A program made the position numbers and the translations under genes. Of a stretch of DNA of 64,000 nt, positions 17,555 through 27,800 are shown piece by piece. Source of the stretch: an uncultured Bacilli bacterium (GTDB taxonomy: Bacteria > Bacillota_I > Bacilli_A > RF39 > UBA660); NCBI GenBank assembly GCA_910584305.1, contig CAJTZW010000002.1, positions 1 through 64,000 of the forward strand, written 5' to 3'. The notes beneath the pieces were generated by a model. The model was not told the DNA's origin. It searched no databases and saw only the letters and a program-made list of their open reading frames with translations. Positions within the stretch are counted from its first letter, which is position 1, and the number at the start of each line of letters is the position of its first letter.

Positions 17555-17583
17555 TTGACATGTTCTTTAATATCATGTAAAAT
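17555..17583 (+). promoter_or_regulatory. Strong promoter of tRNA-Ser
   Basis: Consensus TTGACA (17555-17560), 17 nt, TAAAAT (17578-17583), 14 nt before the mature tRNA. Confidence 0.8.
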
Positions 17584-17596
17584 TATATTCGTAGTC

Positions 17597-17687
17597 GGAG
17601 ACATACTCAAGAGGCTGAAGAGGCGCCCCTGCTAAGGGTGTAGGTCGGGCAACTGGCGCGAGGGTTCAAATCCCTCTGTCTCCGCCA
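17597..17687 (+). tRNA. tRNA-Ser(GCU)
   Basis: Acceptor GGAGACA pairs fully with TGTCTCC. The anticodon loop is CTGCTAA with anticodon GCT at 17631-17633. A long variable arm marks class II, and the T arm is GAGGG-TTCAAAT-CCCTC. The CCA end is encoded (17685-17687). Confidence 0.96.
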
Positions 17688-17700
17688 TATATGAAAATTA

Positions 17701-17728
17701 AAATAGAATCAGTTGATTCTATTTTTTT
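17701..17728 (+). terminator. Terminator of tRNA-Ser
   Basis: AAATAGAATC-AGTT-GATTCTATTT followed by TTTT. Confidence 0.85.
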
Positions 17729-17831
17729 GATACCTTTTTCATGTTATATAGTCTCTTCTTCATTATCAAAGGTGGTCGTAATCATAATATATTGTTTCAT
17801 TTATTGGCCTTTTTCTTATATTACTTACTAT

Positions 17832-18578
17832 TTAAGCAAATTTTATTCCACCATCAACTCTTATAACTTCTCCATCAATATATCGAGATTTATCAGATGA
17901 TAAGAATAAAACAACATCTGCAATTTCTTCTGGCTCTGCGAAACGCTTTAATAGAATTTTATCCTTTTCTTCTTTTAGATAATTTTTTGATAAATCTGCA
18001 TTCATTTCTGTGTCTATCCAACCAGGTGCTACAGCATTTACATTAATATTAGGTGCAAATTGAATTGCAAGATTTCTTGTTAAGTTGATTAATCCGGCCT
18101 TGGAAGCATCATAATCAATACTATAAGGATATGTTGTATCAATACCATTGGTTGAACTAATATTTACAATCTTTCCATATTCCTGTTTCAACATGTAATT
18201 GCCTGCATATTTCGACACTAGGAAAACCCCAATCAAGTTTGTATCTAATGTATCCTGAAAGTCTCTTACCCTCTTGTCATCAAATTCACTATCTATAGCA
18301 ATTCCTGCATTATTGACAACAATATCAATTCTTCCATATTCTGCTATTATTGTTTCAATCATATGTCTTACTTCTATTTCTTTTGAAACATCTGCCTGAA
18401 TACACATACATTTTGTTCCATAACTAGAAATAATTTCAGTAATAGCCTCTGCTTCTTTGGCATTTGTTTTATAATTAACAATTACATTTGCTCCTGCTTT
18501 TGCGAATTTAACAGCAATACTTCTACCTATCCCTCGAGATGATCCTGTTACCAAAACAACTTTATCTTTAAAATTCAT
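17832..18578 (-). CDS. Short-chain dehydrogenase/reductase, FabG-like
   Basis: 248 residues, classical SDR. NAD(P) site TGSSRGIGRS (11-20), NNAG (near 90), catalytic Ser in NISS, and Tyr/Lys in DYDASKAG (YxxxK). The C-terminal DGEVIRVDGG is typical of 3-oxoacyl-ACP reductases. The gene is not in a fatty acid cluster, so it could reduce another keto substrate. Its start overlaps the preceding 318-residue gene by 11 nt, so the two are coupled. Confidence 0.85.
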   Translation of the reverse strand: MNFKDKVVLVTGSSRGIGRSIAVKFAKAGANVIVNYKTNAKEAEAITEIISSYGTKCMCIQADVSKEIEVRHMIETIIAEYGRIDIVVNNAGIAIDSEFDDKRVRDFQDTLDTNLIGVFLVSKYAGNYMLKQEYGKIVNISSTNGIDTTYPYSIDYDASKAGLINLTRNLAIQFAPNINVNAVAPGWIDTEMNADLSKNYLKEEKDKILLKRFAEPEEIADVVLFLSSDKSRYIDGEVIRVDGGIKFA

Positions 18579-19524
18579 TTAAATCACGCTCCGTTTTTAT
18601 CTCAATACCATATCTACTAAGAATATAATCAAAATATCTATTATACTCTTTAATAGTATTTTCATTGCAATCAACATAACCTAATGAAATTTCATTATCA
18701 TAAGTATCTCTATAAATACAATCATTATAGATAGCAACACCATCCATTAATTTTAAGAAAATTGCTTTATCGTCCAAGAATAATCTATCTTTATCGATTA
18801 AATAAACCTTATAGGTAGAAGATATATTTTTTATAAGTAATGCAAAAAAGTAATTTTGTTTGAATAATTCTAATTCATCTTTACTACATATAAATAAATC
18901 AATTACTTTTTTTCCTTCTTTTATCTCTGTTAGTTTTTCAGTTAGATAGTTAATCTCACGCAAGGAATCATCATAAACTTTTTCATCATAAAAATTTATT
19001 ACTTTTCTAACAAAGTCATTTTGTAACATCCTATTCTTTCGCGATAACCAATTGTAAGTATCATTAATAGAATCAAAGCTAAAAATCCAATTATCAGGAA
19101 TCGTTTTTATTTCGGTAAGATCATATATCATTCCATTATAACTATTATCATTTTTTAATAAATCATTAAGTCTTTCAATAAAAATATGATAAATTCCTTT
19201 TTTAAATAGGTATTCCTTTTGTACATCAGTATAACAATTGTCATCCTGAATTAGGTTGGTAATCAGATAATTTATTACTGTAGTATCACTAGTGATTGTT
19301 CTTTTTTTACCACTAACAAATATTACCTCGATATGTTCTTTTTTTGGTAACTGATTAGCATCAGAATCATTTTCATCAATATAAATCAGATTGGTTACAT
19401 CTTCATCTATCAAATTAATATCATTAGTGACAACATAATTTAGTTTTTCCATTTCCATATAATAGATAATTGCATCCATTAAGGTGCTTTCTTGATTAGA
19501 CTTAATTATAATTTTCTGTGACAT
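18568..19524 (-). CDS. Hypothetical protein coupled to an SDR
   Basis: 318 residues, not recognised. It is soluble and acidic, with no membrane segment; the C-terminal half alternates hydrophobic strands and charged helices, perhaps a Rossmann-like alpha/beta fold. The ribosome binding site is weak. The 11-nt overlap with the SDR gene suggests one functional unit, perhaps a metabolic enzyme pair. Confidence 0.55.
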   Translation of the reverse strand: MSQKIIIKSNQESTLMDAIIYYMEMEKLNYVVTNDINLIDEDVTNLIYIDENDSDANQLPKKEHIEVIFVSGKKRTITSDTTVINYLITNLIQDDNCYTDVQKEYLFKKGIYHIFIERLNDLLKNDNSYNGMIYDLTEIKTIPDNWIFSFDSINDTYNWLSRKNRMLQNDFVRKVINFYDEKVYDDSLREINYLTEKLTEIKEGKKVIDLFICSKDELELFKQNYFFALLIKNISSTYKVYLIDKDRLFLDDKAIFLKLMDGVAIYNDCIYRDTYDNEISLGYVDCNENTIKEYNRYFDYILSRYGIEIKTERDLNEF

Positions 19525-19820
19525 AAAATCCTCTTTTCCATCAAATTAATTTTCCTGCTTTCAGCGTGACTCATACCGTAATTTTCTATACCTTATAATA
19601 TCGGCATCATTAATAAGACATTGCAGAAAAATTAATAACAATCTGCATTGCTAATATCATTATAGCCTAATTCTATATAAAATAAAAGGCTAAACTAATC
19701 ATATCTCAGTTATTCTTCCAATCATTACCATCTATAAATGTTCAGAACTAGCTATTATCCATATCTTTACTTACATGATATTATTTCATTTTTATGTTAT
19801 ACTAATTATCCTTCCGCTTA
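19525..19820. other. Intergenic, nothing firm
   Basis: 296 nt without an open frame of note. An inverted repeat TAGCCT...AGGCTA with an 18-nt AT-rich loop lies near 19663-19694, but it has no T-tail. I see no tRNA, riboswitch or small peptide. Confidence 0.4.
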
Positions 19821-20270
19821 CTATTCAAAATCAACATTGTAGTACATACTTTGATAAACTCCCTTGCAATTTAAATAGGTTGTAGCGGACATATTTGGTA
19901 CATCATAAATTACATATCCCCTGCAGTCTTCGTCTTCTAATATTTTGATTTTACTAGTTTCTTCTATTTCCTTTATTGTTAAAATAAGCTTTCCCTTTTC
20001 TATAGAAATATCTTTCATGCTCTTTTCTGCTAAGGATGCGATTTTCTTTTCTAAATCATAATATTTTTCATAATCTATTTCTACTTTTGATGAAGAAGTG
20101 AAGGAGGTTTTTGATTTTATTTGGGCATCTTTTTTTACTGGATTGGATATTTTATTATTATATAAAAAAGCACTAATAAGTAGACATAAGGATAAACAAC
20201 CACAAATGGAAAGCATGGTAGCAAGACCCCAACCCCTGTTATCTAATCTCAATGAAGTCCATTTCTTCAT
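19821..20270 (-). CDS. Small membrane-anchored protein, pseudopilin-like N-terminus
   Basis: 149 residues. LRLDNRGWGLATMLSICG followed by CLSLCLLISAF resembles the N-terminus of minor pilins (Gly, then a ~20-residue hydrophobic helix), though the Glu at +5 is missing. The rest is a soluble extracytoplasmic domain with two Cys (in DCRGY and NCKG) that may form a disulfide, as in pilin C-termini. It overlaps the NrtR-like gene by 32 nt. Together with the prepilin-like protein at 3.1-4.8 kb it hints at a pilus or pseudopilus encoded elsewhere (inference). Confidence 0.45.
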   Translation of the reverse strand: MKKWTSLRLDNRGWGLATMLSICGCLSLCLLISAFLYNNKISNPVKKDAQIKSKTSFTSSSKVEIDYEKYYDLEKKIASLAEKSMKDISIEKGKLILTIKEIEETSKIKILEDEDCRGYVIYDVPNMSATTYLNCKGVYQSMYYNVDFE

Positions 20271-20919
20271 TCATATCCTCTTTAAATTTATATAATTTAG
20301 CAGGTCTTCCATTTGTCTCTTCATTTTTATATCCAGTATCTTCTAATATATTCATATTCATTATTTTCTTTCTAAAGTTTCTTCTGTCTAACGTACGACC
20401 TAATACCCTTTCATACGCAAGTTGTAATTCGGGAAGTGTAAAATCGCTTGGAAATAGATTCTTTATAAATCTAATATTTTGTAACTTCCTTCGGATATAT
20501 TTTGCAGCATCTTCAATAACTTCTCCATGATCATAGACAATTTTAGGAATTTCATCCACTGAAAACCATGCTATTTCATCATTTCTTTTTTTTCTTTTCA
20601 ACTCAAATGCTTGGGTATCAATAATTCCAACAAGAGATGTTCCAATCACCCTTTCAACGGGAATTCTATCTAATTTACTATATACATGACATTGTTCTAG
20701 GCAGACATCTTTAAGTCCCACCCAATCATATAAGGCTTCTGTTGCACATTCTTCTATCGTTTCATTTGATAATAATAAACTGGTTGGTAGCATCCAATAT
20801 CCTCTATATGGATCCATATCTCTTCGAATTAATAATACTTTTAAGCTTCCATCTTTATCAATTGTGAATAAGTTAATTAATACTTCTAACTCATTCATAT
20901 ACTTCATATCTATATTCAT
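20239..20919 (-). CDS. NrtR-type transcriptional regulator (degenerate Nudix plus winged helix)
   Basis: 226 residues. The first ~140 residues form a Nudix fold (VLLIRRDMDPYRGYWMLP), but the Nudix box reads NETIEECATEALYDWVGL, missing the REUxEE catalytic glutamates, so hydrolysis is unlikely. The C-terminal ~75 residues are a winged helix (FTLPELQLAYERVLGR, then RRNFRKKI and GRPAKLYKF). That is the layout of NrtR regulators, which bind ADP-ribose and repress NAD metabolism genes. The start is the ATG at 20919, since the GTG further up belongs to the Shine-Dalgarno. It probably controls itself, given the dyad on its promoter. Confidence 0.85.
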   Translation of the reverse strand: MNIDMKYMNELEVLINLFTIDKDGSLKVLLIRRDMDPYRGYWMLPTSLLLSNETIEECATEALYDWVGLKDVCLEQCHVYSKLDRIPVERVIGTSLVGIIDTQAFELKRKKRNDEIAWFSVDEIPKIVYDHGEVIEDAAKYIRRKLQNIRFIKNLFPSDFTLPELQLAYERVLGRTLDRRNFRKKIMNMNILEDTGYKNEETNGRPAKLYKFKEDMNEEMDFIEIR

Positions 20920-20946
20920 TTGCACACCTCTTTGCGTTTATCTTAC

Positions 20947-20982
20947 ACTATCAATTATAGTATTTTGTAAAATTTTTGTCAA
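20947..20982 (-). promoter_or_regulatory. Consensus promoter with overlapping dyad (candidate operator)
   Basis: Minus strand TTGACA (20977-20982), 17 nt, TATAAT (20954-20959), a perfect sigma-A promoter. The inverted repeat ACTAT-5 nt-ATAGT (20947-20961) covers the -10. Confidence 0.75.
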
Positions 20983-21183
20983 TGAAATTCAATTATTATA
21001 CTAAATCCTTTAGAATTTCTTTTAAAGATTATCATAAAAAAGTTATATACGTTAAATATCATACAATAATTGTGATGAATCATGTTTCTAGATTGTTGAA
21101 AACTATCTATATGAATTTTTTATTTTGTCTATGCTAATAACTCATTTTAATTGTTACTCTATAAATTTAGGAAAATAAAATTT

Positions 21184-21208
21184 AAAAAAGCTAGAAATAT
21201 TCTAGCTT
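21184..21208 (-). terminator. Terminator after rpoC
   Basis: AAGCTAGAA-3 nt-TTCTAGCTT overlapping the rpoC stop, then a T run on the minus strand. The 200 nt beyond it, up to the NrtR promoter, hold no feature I can support. Confidence 0.85.
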
Positions 21209-24200
21209 AATTCATAAATTCTTCTTCTAGTGCTTCTAATGGTTCATCACTTGTAAATGGCACCTCTAAATCATAGTCAACTTGTCTATATTTTTTCGCA
21301 CCAGTTCCTGCTGGAATTAATTTACCAATGATAACATTTTCTTTTAATCCATTTAAATGATCCACTTTTCCATGAATTGCAGCATCTGTTAAGATACGAG
21401 TTGTCTCTTGGAACGATGCGGCAGATAGGAATGAGTCTGTTTCCAATGAAGCTTTGGTAATTCCAAGCAGTACAGGCCTTCCTGTGGCTGGATTTTTACC
21501 TTCTAGAATTAATTCTTTATTTACATCTGTAAAATGATTAATATTTACCATTGTTCCTGGTAAGAACAATGAACTTCCTGAATTTACAATCTTAATTTTT
21601 GAAATCATACGCTTTGCCATAATTTCAACGTGCTTATCAGATACATCTACACCTTGACTGCGATATACTTTTTGAATTTCAAATAAGATATATTGCTGTA
21701 CTGTAATTGGATCTGTAACTGTTAATAATTCTTTTGGACTAATTGCACCATGTGTAAGACGTTGCCCAGCTTTTACTTCTTCTCCCTTACTAACAGCAAT
21801 TTTTGCACCATAGTTTGAACTATGTTCCCTAGTTTCTACATCATTCTTAACGCTGATTATAAATTTACCATTTTGTTCTTCAATATTACTTACTATACCA
21901 TTAATCTCTGCAATGGTAGCTTTTCCTTTTGGATTACGTGCTTCGAACAATTCCTGTACACGAGGAAGACCCTGTGTAATATCGTCTCCACCAGCAACTC
22001 CTCCTGTATTAAAGTTACGCATTGTAAGCTGTGTACCTGGTTCTCCAATAGATTGTGCAGCCATGATACCCACAGCTTCTCCAATTTCAACAATAGAACC
22101 TGTTGCTAGGTTACGTCCATAACAATGTCTACATACACCTTGTTCACATTTACATGTAAGAACTGTACGAATTGCGATTTTTGTAATTCCTGCTGCAACA
22201 ATCTTTTCTGCAATTTGTTCTGTAATATATGTATTTCTATCAACAATAACTTCTTTTGTTTTCGGATTTATAACACGCTTAGAGGTATATCTACCAATGA
22301 TACGTTCTTCAAATGATTCAATTAATGTACCATCTGTATTGACAAATGATTCTACAACAACGCCATCATCTGTACCACAATCTTCTTCTTTAACAATGAT
22401 ATCCTGTGCTACATCGACCAAACGTCTTGTCAAGTATCCAGCATCAGCTGTTTTTAGAGCAGTATCTACGGCACCTTTACGAGCTCCATGGGTAGATAAG
22501 AAGAATTCAGAAATACTAACACCTTCACTAAAACTTGATAGTACTGGAATTTCTTCGGTTTCACCATTTGGTTTTGCAAAGTTTCCACGCATACCAACAA
22601 GCTGTGTAAGGGAACCTATATCTCCACGTGCTTTCGAATCAATCATCATGGATACAGAGTTTGTTCCTTTGGTTTGTTCTACCATATCCTTTAACTCTGC
22701 TGAAATCTTATCTTTTGCTTGTGTCCAAATCTCAATAACCTTCTCATAACGTTCATGATCTGTGATTAAACCTCTTCTGTACTGTTTATTGACTTGGTCT
22801 ACAAGTTCCTGGCTCTCTTTAACCACCTGTGGTTTAATTGTACTTTCTTTAACGTCATCAATGGAAATAGAAATTCCTGATAGTGTAGAATATTTGAATC
22901 CCAAGTCTTTTAATTTATCCAGTACAACAGATGTTTCTGTTGTTTGGTATCTCTTATAGATTTGCGCAATTAACTTACTAAATACACCTTTGTTAAATGG
23001 ATTCACGAGTGGCATATTTTTAATTTCTTCTGGGATATTGCTTCCCTTTTCTAGGAAGAACTTACTTGGTGTCATACCTTCTATATTTTCACTAGAACCC
23101 TCATTGATATATTGAAAAGTATCTGGGAAAATCTCATTGAATATAATCTTTCCTGGAGTTGTTACCAAATATTTGTCCATATAGGTATCTGGGAATAATT
23201 TGTATTTATAATTGCAAACTGGAATTGCAATTCTTGTATGAAGAGTGATTTCTCTTCTTTCATAAGCCATTAATGCTTCATTTTGATTTTTAAATACTCT
23301 ACCTTCTCCAGATAATCCCTCTTTTTCTAAAGTTAAATAATAGTTACCAAGAACCATATCTTGCCCTGGAGCAACAATTGGTTTTCCATCTTTTGGTGAT
23401 AAGATATTATTCGCACCTAACATAAGTACTCTTGCTTCTGCTTGTGCTTCATCACTAATTGGAACGTGTACAGCCATTTGGTCACCATCAAAGTCTGCGT
23501 TAAATGCAGTACATACAAGTGGATGTAGTCTAATTGCTTTTCCACCAATTAATTTTGGTTCAAATGCCTGAATTCCAAGTCTATGTAGTGTTGGAGCACG
23601 GTTTAATAAAACTGGGTGTTCTTTGATTTTCTCTTCTACAATATCCCATACCCTCTCATCCTGATTATCAATCATACGTTTTGCTGCTTTGATATTGGAA
23701 GCGATTTCTTTCGTTACAAGTCCATTGATAACATGTGGTTTGAATAATTCCAGTGCCATCTCCTTTGGAATACCACATTCATACATCTTCAAACTTGGTC
23801 CTACTACGATAACGGAACGTCCTGAATAATCAACACGTTTTCCTAGTAGGTTTTGACGGAAACGTCCTTGTTTACCCTTTAACATACTAGATAATGATTT
23901 TAATGGTCTATTACCAGCCCCTGTAATATTACGCCCACGACGACCATTATCAAATAAGGCATCAACAGCTTCTTGTAACATACGTTTTTCATTTTGAATA
24001 ATGATAGATGGAGCCCCTAGTTCCATTAATTTCTTTAAACGATTGTTACGATTAATGACACGTCTATATAAGTCATTTAAATCAGAGGTAGCAAATCTTC
24101 CTCCATCTAGTTGAATCATTGGACGAAGTTCTGGAGGAATAACTGGGATTGCATCCATAATCATCCACTCTGGCTTATTTCCAGATTCTAAGAATGCATT

Positions 24201-24845
24201 TAAGACATCTAAACGTTTGATTAAACGAATTCTCTTTTGACTTGTTGAGTCTTTAATCTCATCAATTTCCTTTTTGATTTGTTCTACTTCACTATCAATA
24301 TCTACTTGTGCAAGCAATTCTTTAATTGCTTCGGCACCCATACCTACTCTAAATGTATTTCCATATTTCTCATAGTAAGCACGATATTCTTTATCGCTAA
24401 TTGTTTGCTTTTTCTCTAAAGGCGCTGCTCCTGGATCTAATACAACGTATGATACGAAGTATAATACTTCTTCTAAGTCTCTTGGAGACATATCTAGGAC
24501 AAGCCCCATACGAGATGGAACGCCTTTAAAGAACCAAATATGTGATACAGGGGTTGCAAGTTCAATATGACCCATACGTTCACGACGAACTTTTGCTCTT
24601 GTTACTTCAACACCACATCGATCACAAACAATTCCTTTATAACGCAATCTCTTATATTTACCACAAGAGCATTCATAGTCTTTGGTTGGTCCAAATATTT
24701 TTTCACAGAATAATCCATCACGTTCTGGTTTTAGTGTACGATAGTTGATTGTTTCTGCTTTTTTCACTTCTCCATGTGACCACTCACGAATTCTATCAGG
24801 AGAGGCGATAGAAATTCTTAATCCTTCAAAATTATTTACATCCAT
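21207..24845 (-). CDS. rpoC: RNA polymerase beta' subunit
   Basis: 1212 residues, typical Firmicutes length without large insertions. N-terminal zinc ribbon CSCGKYKRLRYKGIVCDRCG (near 59-78); catalytic NADFDGDQM (near 453) with the three Mg-binding Asp; bridge helix region and the second zinc site CKCEQGVCRHCYG; trigger loop near MRNFNTGGVAGG. The start follows the rpoB stop by 3 nt. Confidence 0.99.
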   Translation of the reverse strand: MDVNNFEGLRISIASPDRIREWSHGEVKKAETINYRTLKPERDGLFCEKIFGPTKDYECSCGKYKRLRYKGIVCDRCGVEVTRAKVRRERMGHIELATPVSHIWFFKGVPSRMGLVLDMSPRDLEEVLYFVSYVVLDPGAAPLEKKQTISDKEYRAYYEKYGNTFRVGMGAEAIKELLAQVDIDSEVEQIKKEIDEIKDSTSQKRIRLIKRLDVLNAFLESGNKPEWMIMDAIPVIPPELRPMIQLDGGRFATSDLNDLYRRVINRNNRLKKLMELGAPSIIIQNEKRMLQEAVDALFDNGRRGRNITGAGNRPLKSLSSMLKGKQGRFRQNLLGKRVDYSGRSVIVVGPSLKMYECGIPKEMALELFKPHVINGLVTKEIASNIKAAKRMIDNQDERVWDIVEEKIKEHPVLLNRAPTLHRLGIQAFEPKLIGGKAIRLHPLVCTAFNADFDGDQMAVHVPISDEAQAEARVLMLGANNILSPKDGKPIVAPGQDMVLGNYYLTLEKEGLSGEGRVFKNQNEALMAYERREITLHTRIAIPVCNYKYKLFPDTYMDKYLVTTPGKIIFNEIFPDTFQYINEGSSENIEGMTPSKFFLEKGSNIPEEIKNMPLVNPFNKGVFSKLIAQIYKRYQTTETSVVLDKLKDLGFKYSTLSGISISIDDVKESTIKPQVVKESQELVDQVNKQYRRGLITDHERYEKVIEIWTQAKDKISAELKDMVEQTKGTNSVSMMIDSKARGDIGSLTQLVGMRGNFAKPNGETEEIPVLSSFSEGVSISEFFLSTHGARKGAVDTALKTADAGYLTRRLVDVAQDIIVKEEDCGTDDGVVVESFVNTDGTLIESFEERIIGRYTSKRVINPKTKEVIVDRNTYITEQIAEKIVAAGITKIAIRTVLTCKCEQGVCRHCYGRNLATGSIVEIGEAVGIMAAQSIGEPGTQLTMRNFNTGGVAGGDDITQGLPRVQELFEARNPKGKATIAEINGIVSNIEEQNGKFIISVKNDVETREHSSNYGAKIAVSKGEEVKAGQRLTHGAISPKELLTVTDPITVQQYILFEIQKVYRSQGVDVSDKHVEIMAKRMISKIKIVNSGSSLFLPGTMVNINHFTDVNKELILEGKNPATGRPVLLGITKASLETDSFLSAASFQETTRILTDAAIHGKVDHLNGLKENVIIGKLIPAGTGAKKYRQVDYDLEVPFTSDEPLEALEEEFMN

Positions 24846-24848
24846 GTA

Positions 24849-27800
24849 TTATTCCTCCCCTTCCAATTCATCATTTAAATGCAATGACATTTCTAGCTTC
24901 ATGGCATCTTCTAACTCTGACTCATCAATGTCATCAATATCATCTAAATCCTCAAATTCATCTTCTGTTTCTTCCTCTGCTGGTTCTTCTGAATCCACTG
25001 GAATAATCTCTGTATTTTCAAACTCATCTGTTGTTAGGAAACTATCTTCTTCAGATTCCTCCAACTCTTTTAGGTCTACAAATTTTCCCTCTGGATTTAA
25101 TACTGTAATATCGAGTCCAAGTGCTTGGAATTCCTTTATTAACACTCTAAAGCTTTCTGGAACTCCAGAGGTTGGGATTGGTGTCCCTTTTACAAGTGCT
25201 TCATATACTTTTACACGACCTACAACATCATCTGACTTAATGGTCATCATCTCTTGTAGTACATTGGCAGCACCATATGCATAAAGAGCCCAAACTTCCA
25301 TCTCTCCAAATCTCTGTCCACCAAATTGTGCTTTTCCTCCAAGAGGTTGTTGTGTAACTAAAGAGTAAGGTCCAGTTGAACGTGCATGTAACTTATCATC
25401 TACCATGTGGTGAAGTTTAATCATGTGCATTACGCCCACAGCGACTCTATTATCAAATTTTTCTCCTGTACGTCCATCATATAAGTCTGTTTTACCATCT
25501 TCATCTAATCCAGCTTCTTTTAAGGCATCTATAATTTCTTCACGAGTTGCTCCATCGAAGACAGGTGTTGCTACATAAATACCTAAATTTTTCGCAGCAA
25601 TACCAAGATGCATCTCTAGAATCTGACCGATGTTCATACGAGATGGAACTCCAAGTGGATTTAGTAAGATATCGACTGGTCGACCATCTGGTAAGTATGG
25701 CATATCTTCTTCTGGTAAGATAAGGGAAATAACACCCTTGTTACCATGGCGTCCTGCCATCTTATCTCCAACTTGAATCTTACGTTTTTGTACAATATAA
25801 ACACGAATTATTTTTGATACACCTGCAGGAAGCTCATCTGTATTTTCTTTTGTAAATACTTTAACATCATGGACAATTCCTTCCCCACCATGTGGAACAC
25901 GAAGTGATGTATCACGTACTTCTCTTGTTTTTTCTCCAAAAATCGCATGTAATAATTTTTCTTCTGAGGTTAATTCAGCCATTCCTTTTGGCGTTACTTT
26001 ACCAACTAAAATATCATCATCTTTTACCTCTGTTCCGATACGGATAATTCCATTCTCATCTAAGTTTTTGCGTGCTTCCTCACTAACATTTGGAATATCG
26101 CGAGTAAATTCCTCAGGTCCTAATTTTGTATCACGGCACTCTGTTTGATAGTCTTCAATATGAATAGAGGTATATACATCGTCTTTTACAAGACGTTCAT
26201 TTAAAATAACCGCATCCTCATAATTGTATCCATTATAGTTCATGAAAGCTACTGTAACATCTTTTCCTAAGGCAAGTTCTCCCTTATCAGTAGATGGTCC
26301 ATCTGCAATAACCATATCTTTCTTTACTTCGTCTCCAAGACGTACAATTGGAACTTGATGATAACAAGTACCAGCATTACTTCTTTCATATCCATTTAAG
26401 TAGTATGTATCCATTCCACCCAATGTCTTTACAATAATTTTCTTGGAATCTACATAATCAACGATACCATCTGCTTTAGCAATTACAACTGCTCCAGAAT
26501 CTCTAGCAGCAATTGCTTCTACACCAGTACCAACACGTGGCGCTGCTGCTTTTAATAATGGAATTGCTTGACGTTGCATGTTCGCACCCATTAGGGCACG
26601 TTTACCATCGTCGTGTTCTAGGAATGGAATTCCTTGTGTTGTGATTGATACAACTTGTTGTGGAGACACATCAATATAATCTACTTGACTTGGTTTTATA
26701 ATGATATTATCACCATGATAACGAACAGGAACACGCTCTTGAATAATTTTATTATTGTCATCTAATTCTACAGAAGCTTGTGAAATATAATAATCAAGTT
26801 CTTCATCTGCTGTCATATAAACAATTTCATCTGTAAGTACCGAATCTTTTACTTTTCTATATGGTGTCATAATGAATCCATATTCATTTACTCTCGCATA
26901 ACTTGCAAGAGATGTAATCAATCCGATATTTGGCCCTTCTGGTGACTCAATTGGACAAAGTCTACCATAGTGTGATGGGTTAACATCACGAACTTCCATA
27001 CCTGCTCTATCTCTAGATAGACCTCCTGGTCCTAAACTAGATAGACGACGTTTATTGGTAAGTTCGGCAACTGGATTGGTTTGATCCATGAATTGCGATA
27101 ACTGACTACTTCCAAAGAACTCCTTAATAGCAGCTGTTAGTGGGCGAATATTAATAAGAGATTTTGGTGTAACTTCTGTTACCTCCTGTGTAGACATCCT
27201 ATCGCGAATAACCCTTTCAATTCTTGAAATACCAATTCTAAATTGATTTTGTAAAAGTTCTCCTACTTGTCTAACACGACGATTTGATAAGTGATCAATT
27301 TCATCAAAGCTTCCAATGCCCTCAAGTAAATTCAAATAATATGAAACGCTGGCATAGATATCAGAAATCGTTAAACGTTTTACATCAGTTGTTTGGTCAT
27401 TACCAATAATCTTAACAACTTTAGAAGCATCATTTTTAGAATATACCTCTATAACTTGTACTTTGTTATATGTATCAAGTTCACTATTAATCAATACCTC
27501 TTTAACACCATACCCGTCCGCTAAAATAGGTTTTAATCCTTCTAAAACATCTTTATCTACAACAGTTCCTGCTTCGTAAATTGTTTTTCCATTTACTATA
27601 ATATTTTCAGCGAGTGTACATCCAAGCAAACGATCTACTACATTTAATTTACGATTAAACTTATAACGCCCAACGCGTGCTAAATCATAACGGAAAGCGT
27701 CAAAGAATCTAGTAATAAGTTGATTCTTTGCACTATCTAATGTAGATGGCTCTCCTGGCCTTAATTTCGAATGGATATCAATCAAGGCTTCATCTGTATT

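Noticed and set aside
19660..19700. TAGCCT/AGGCTA inverted repeat as a terminator
   Set aside because: Only 6 bp with an 18-nt loop and no T-run on either strand.
21822..25284. Several plus-strand open frames of 60-180 codons opposite rpoB and rpoC
   Set aside because: Shadows of strongly conserved genes; no start signals or protein-like composition.
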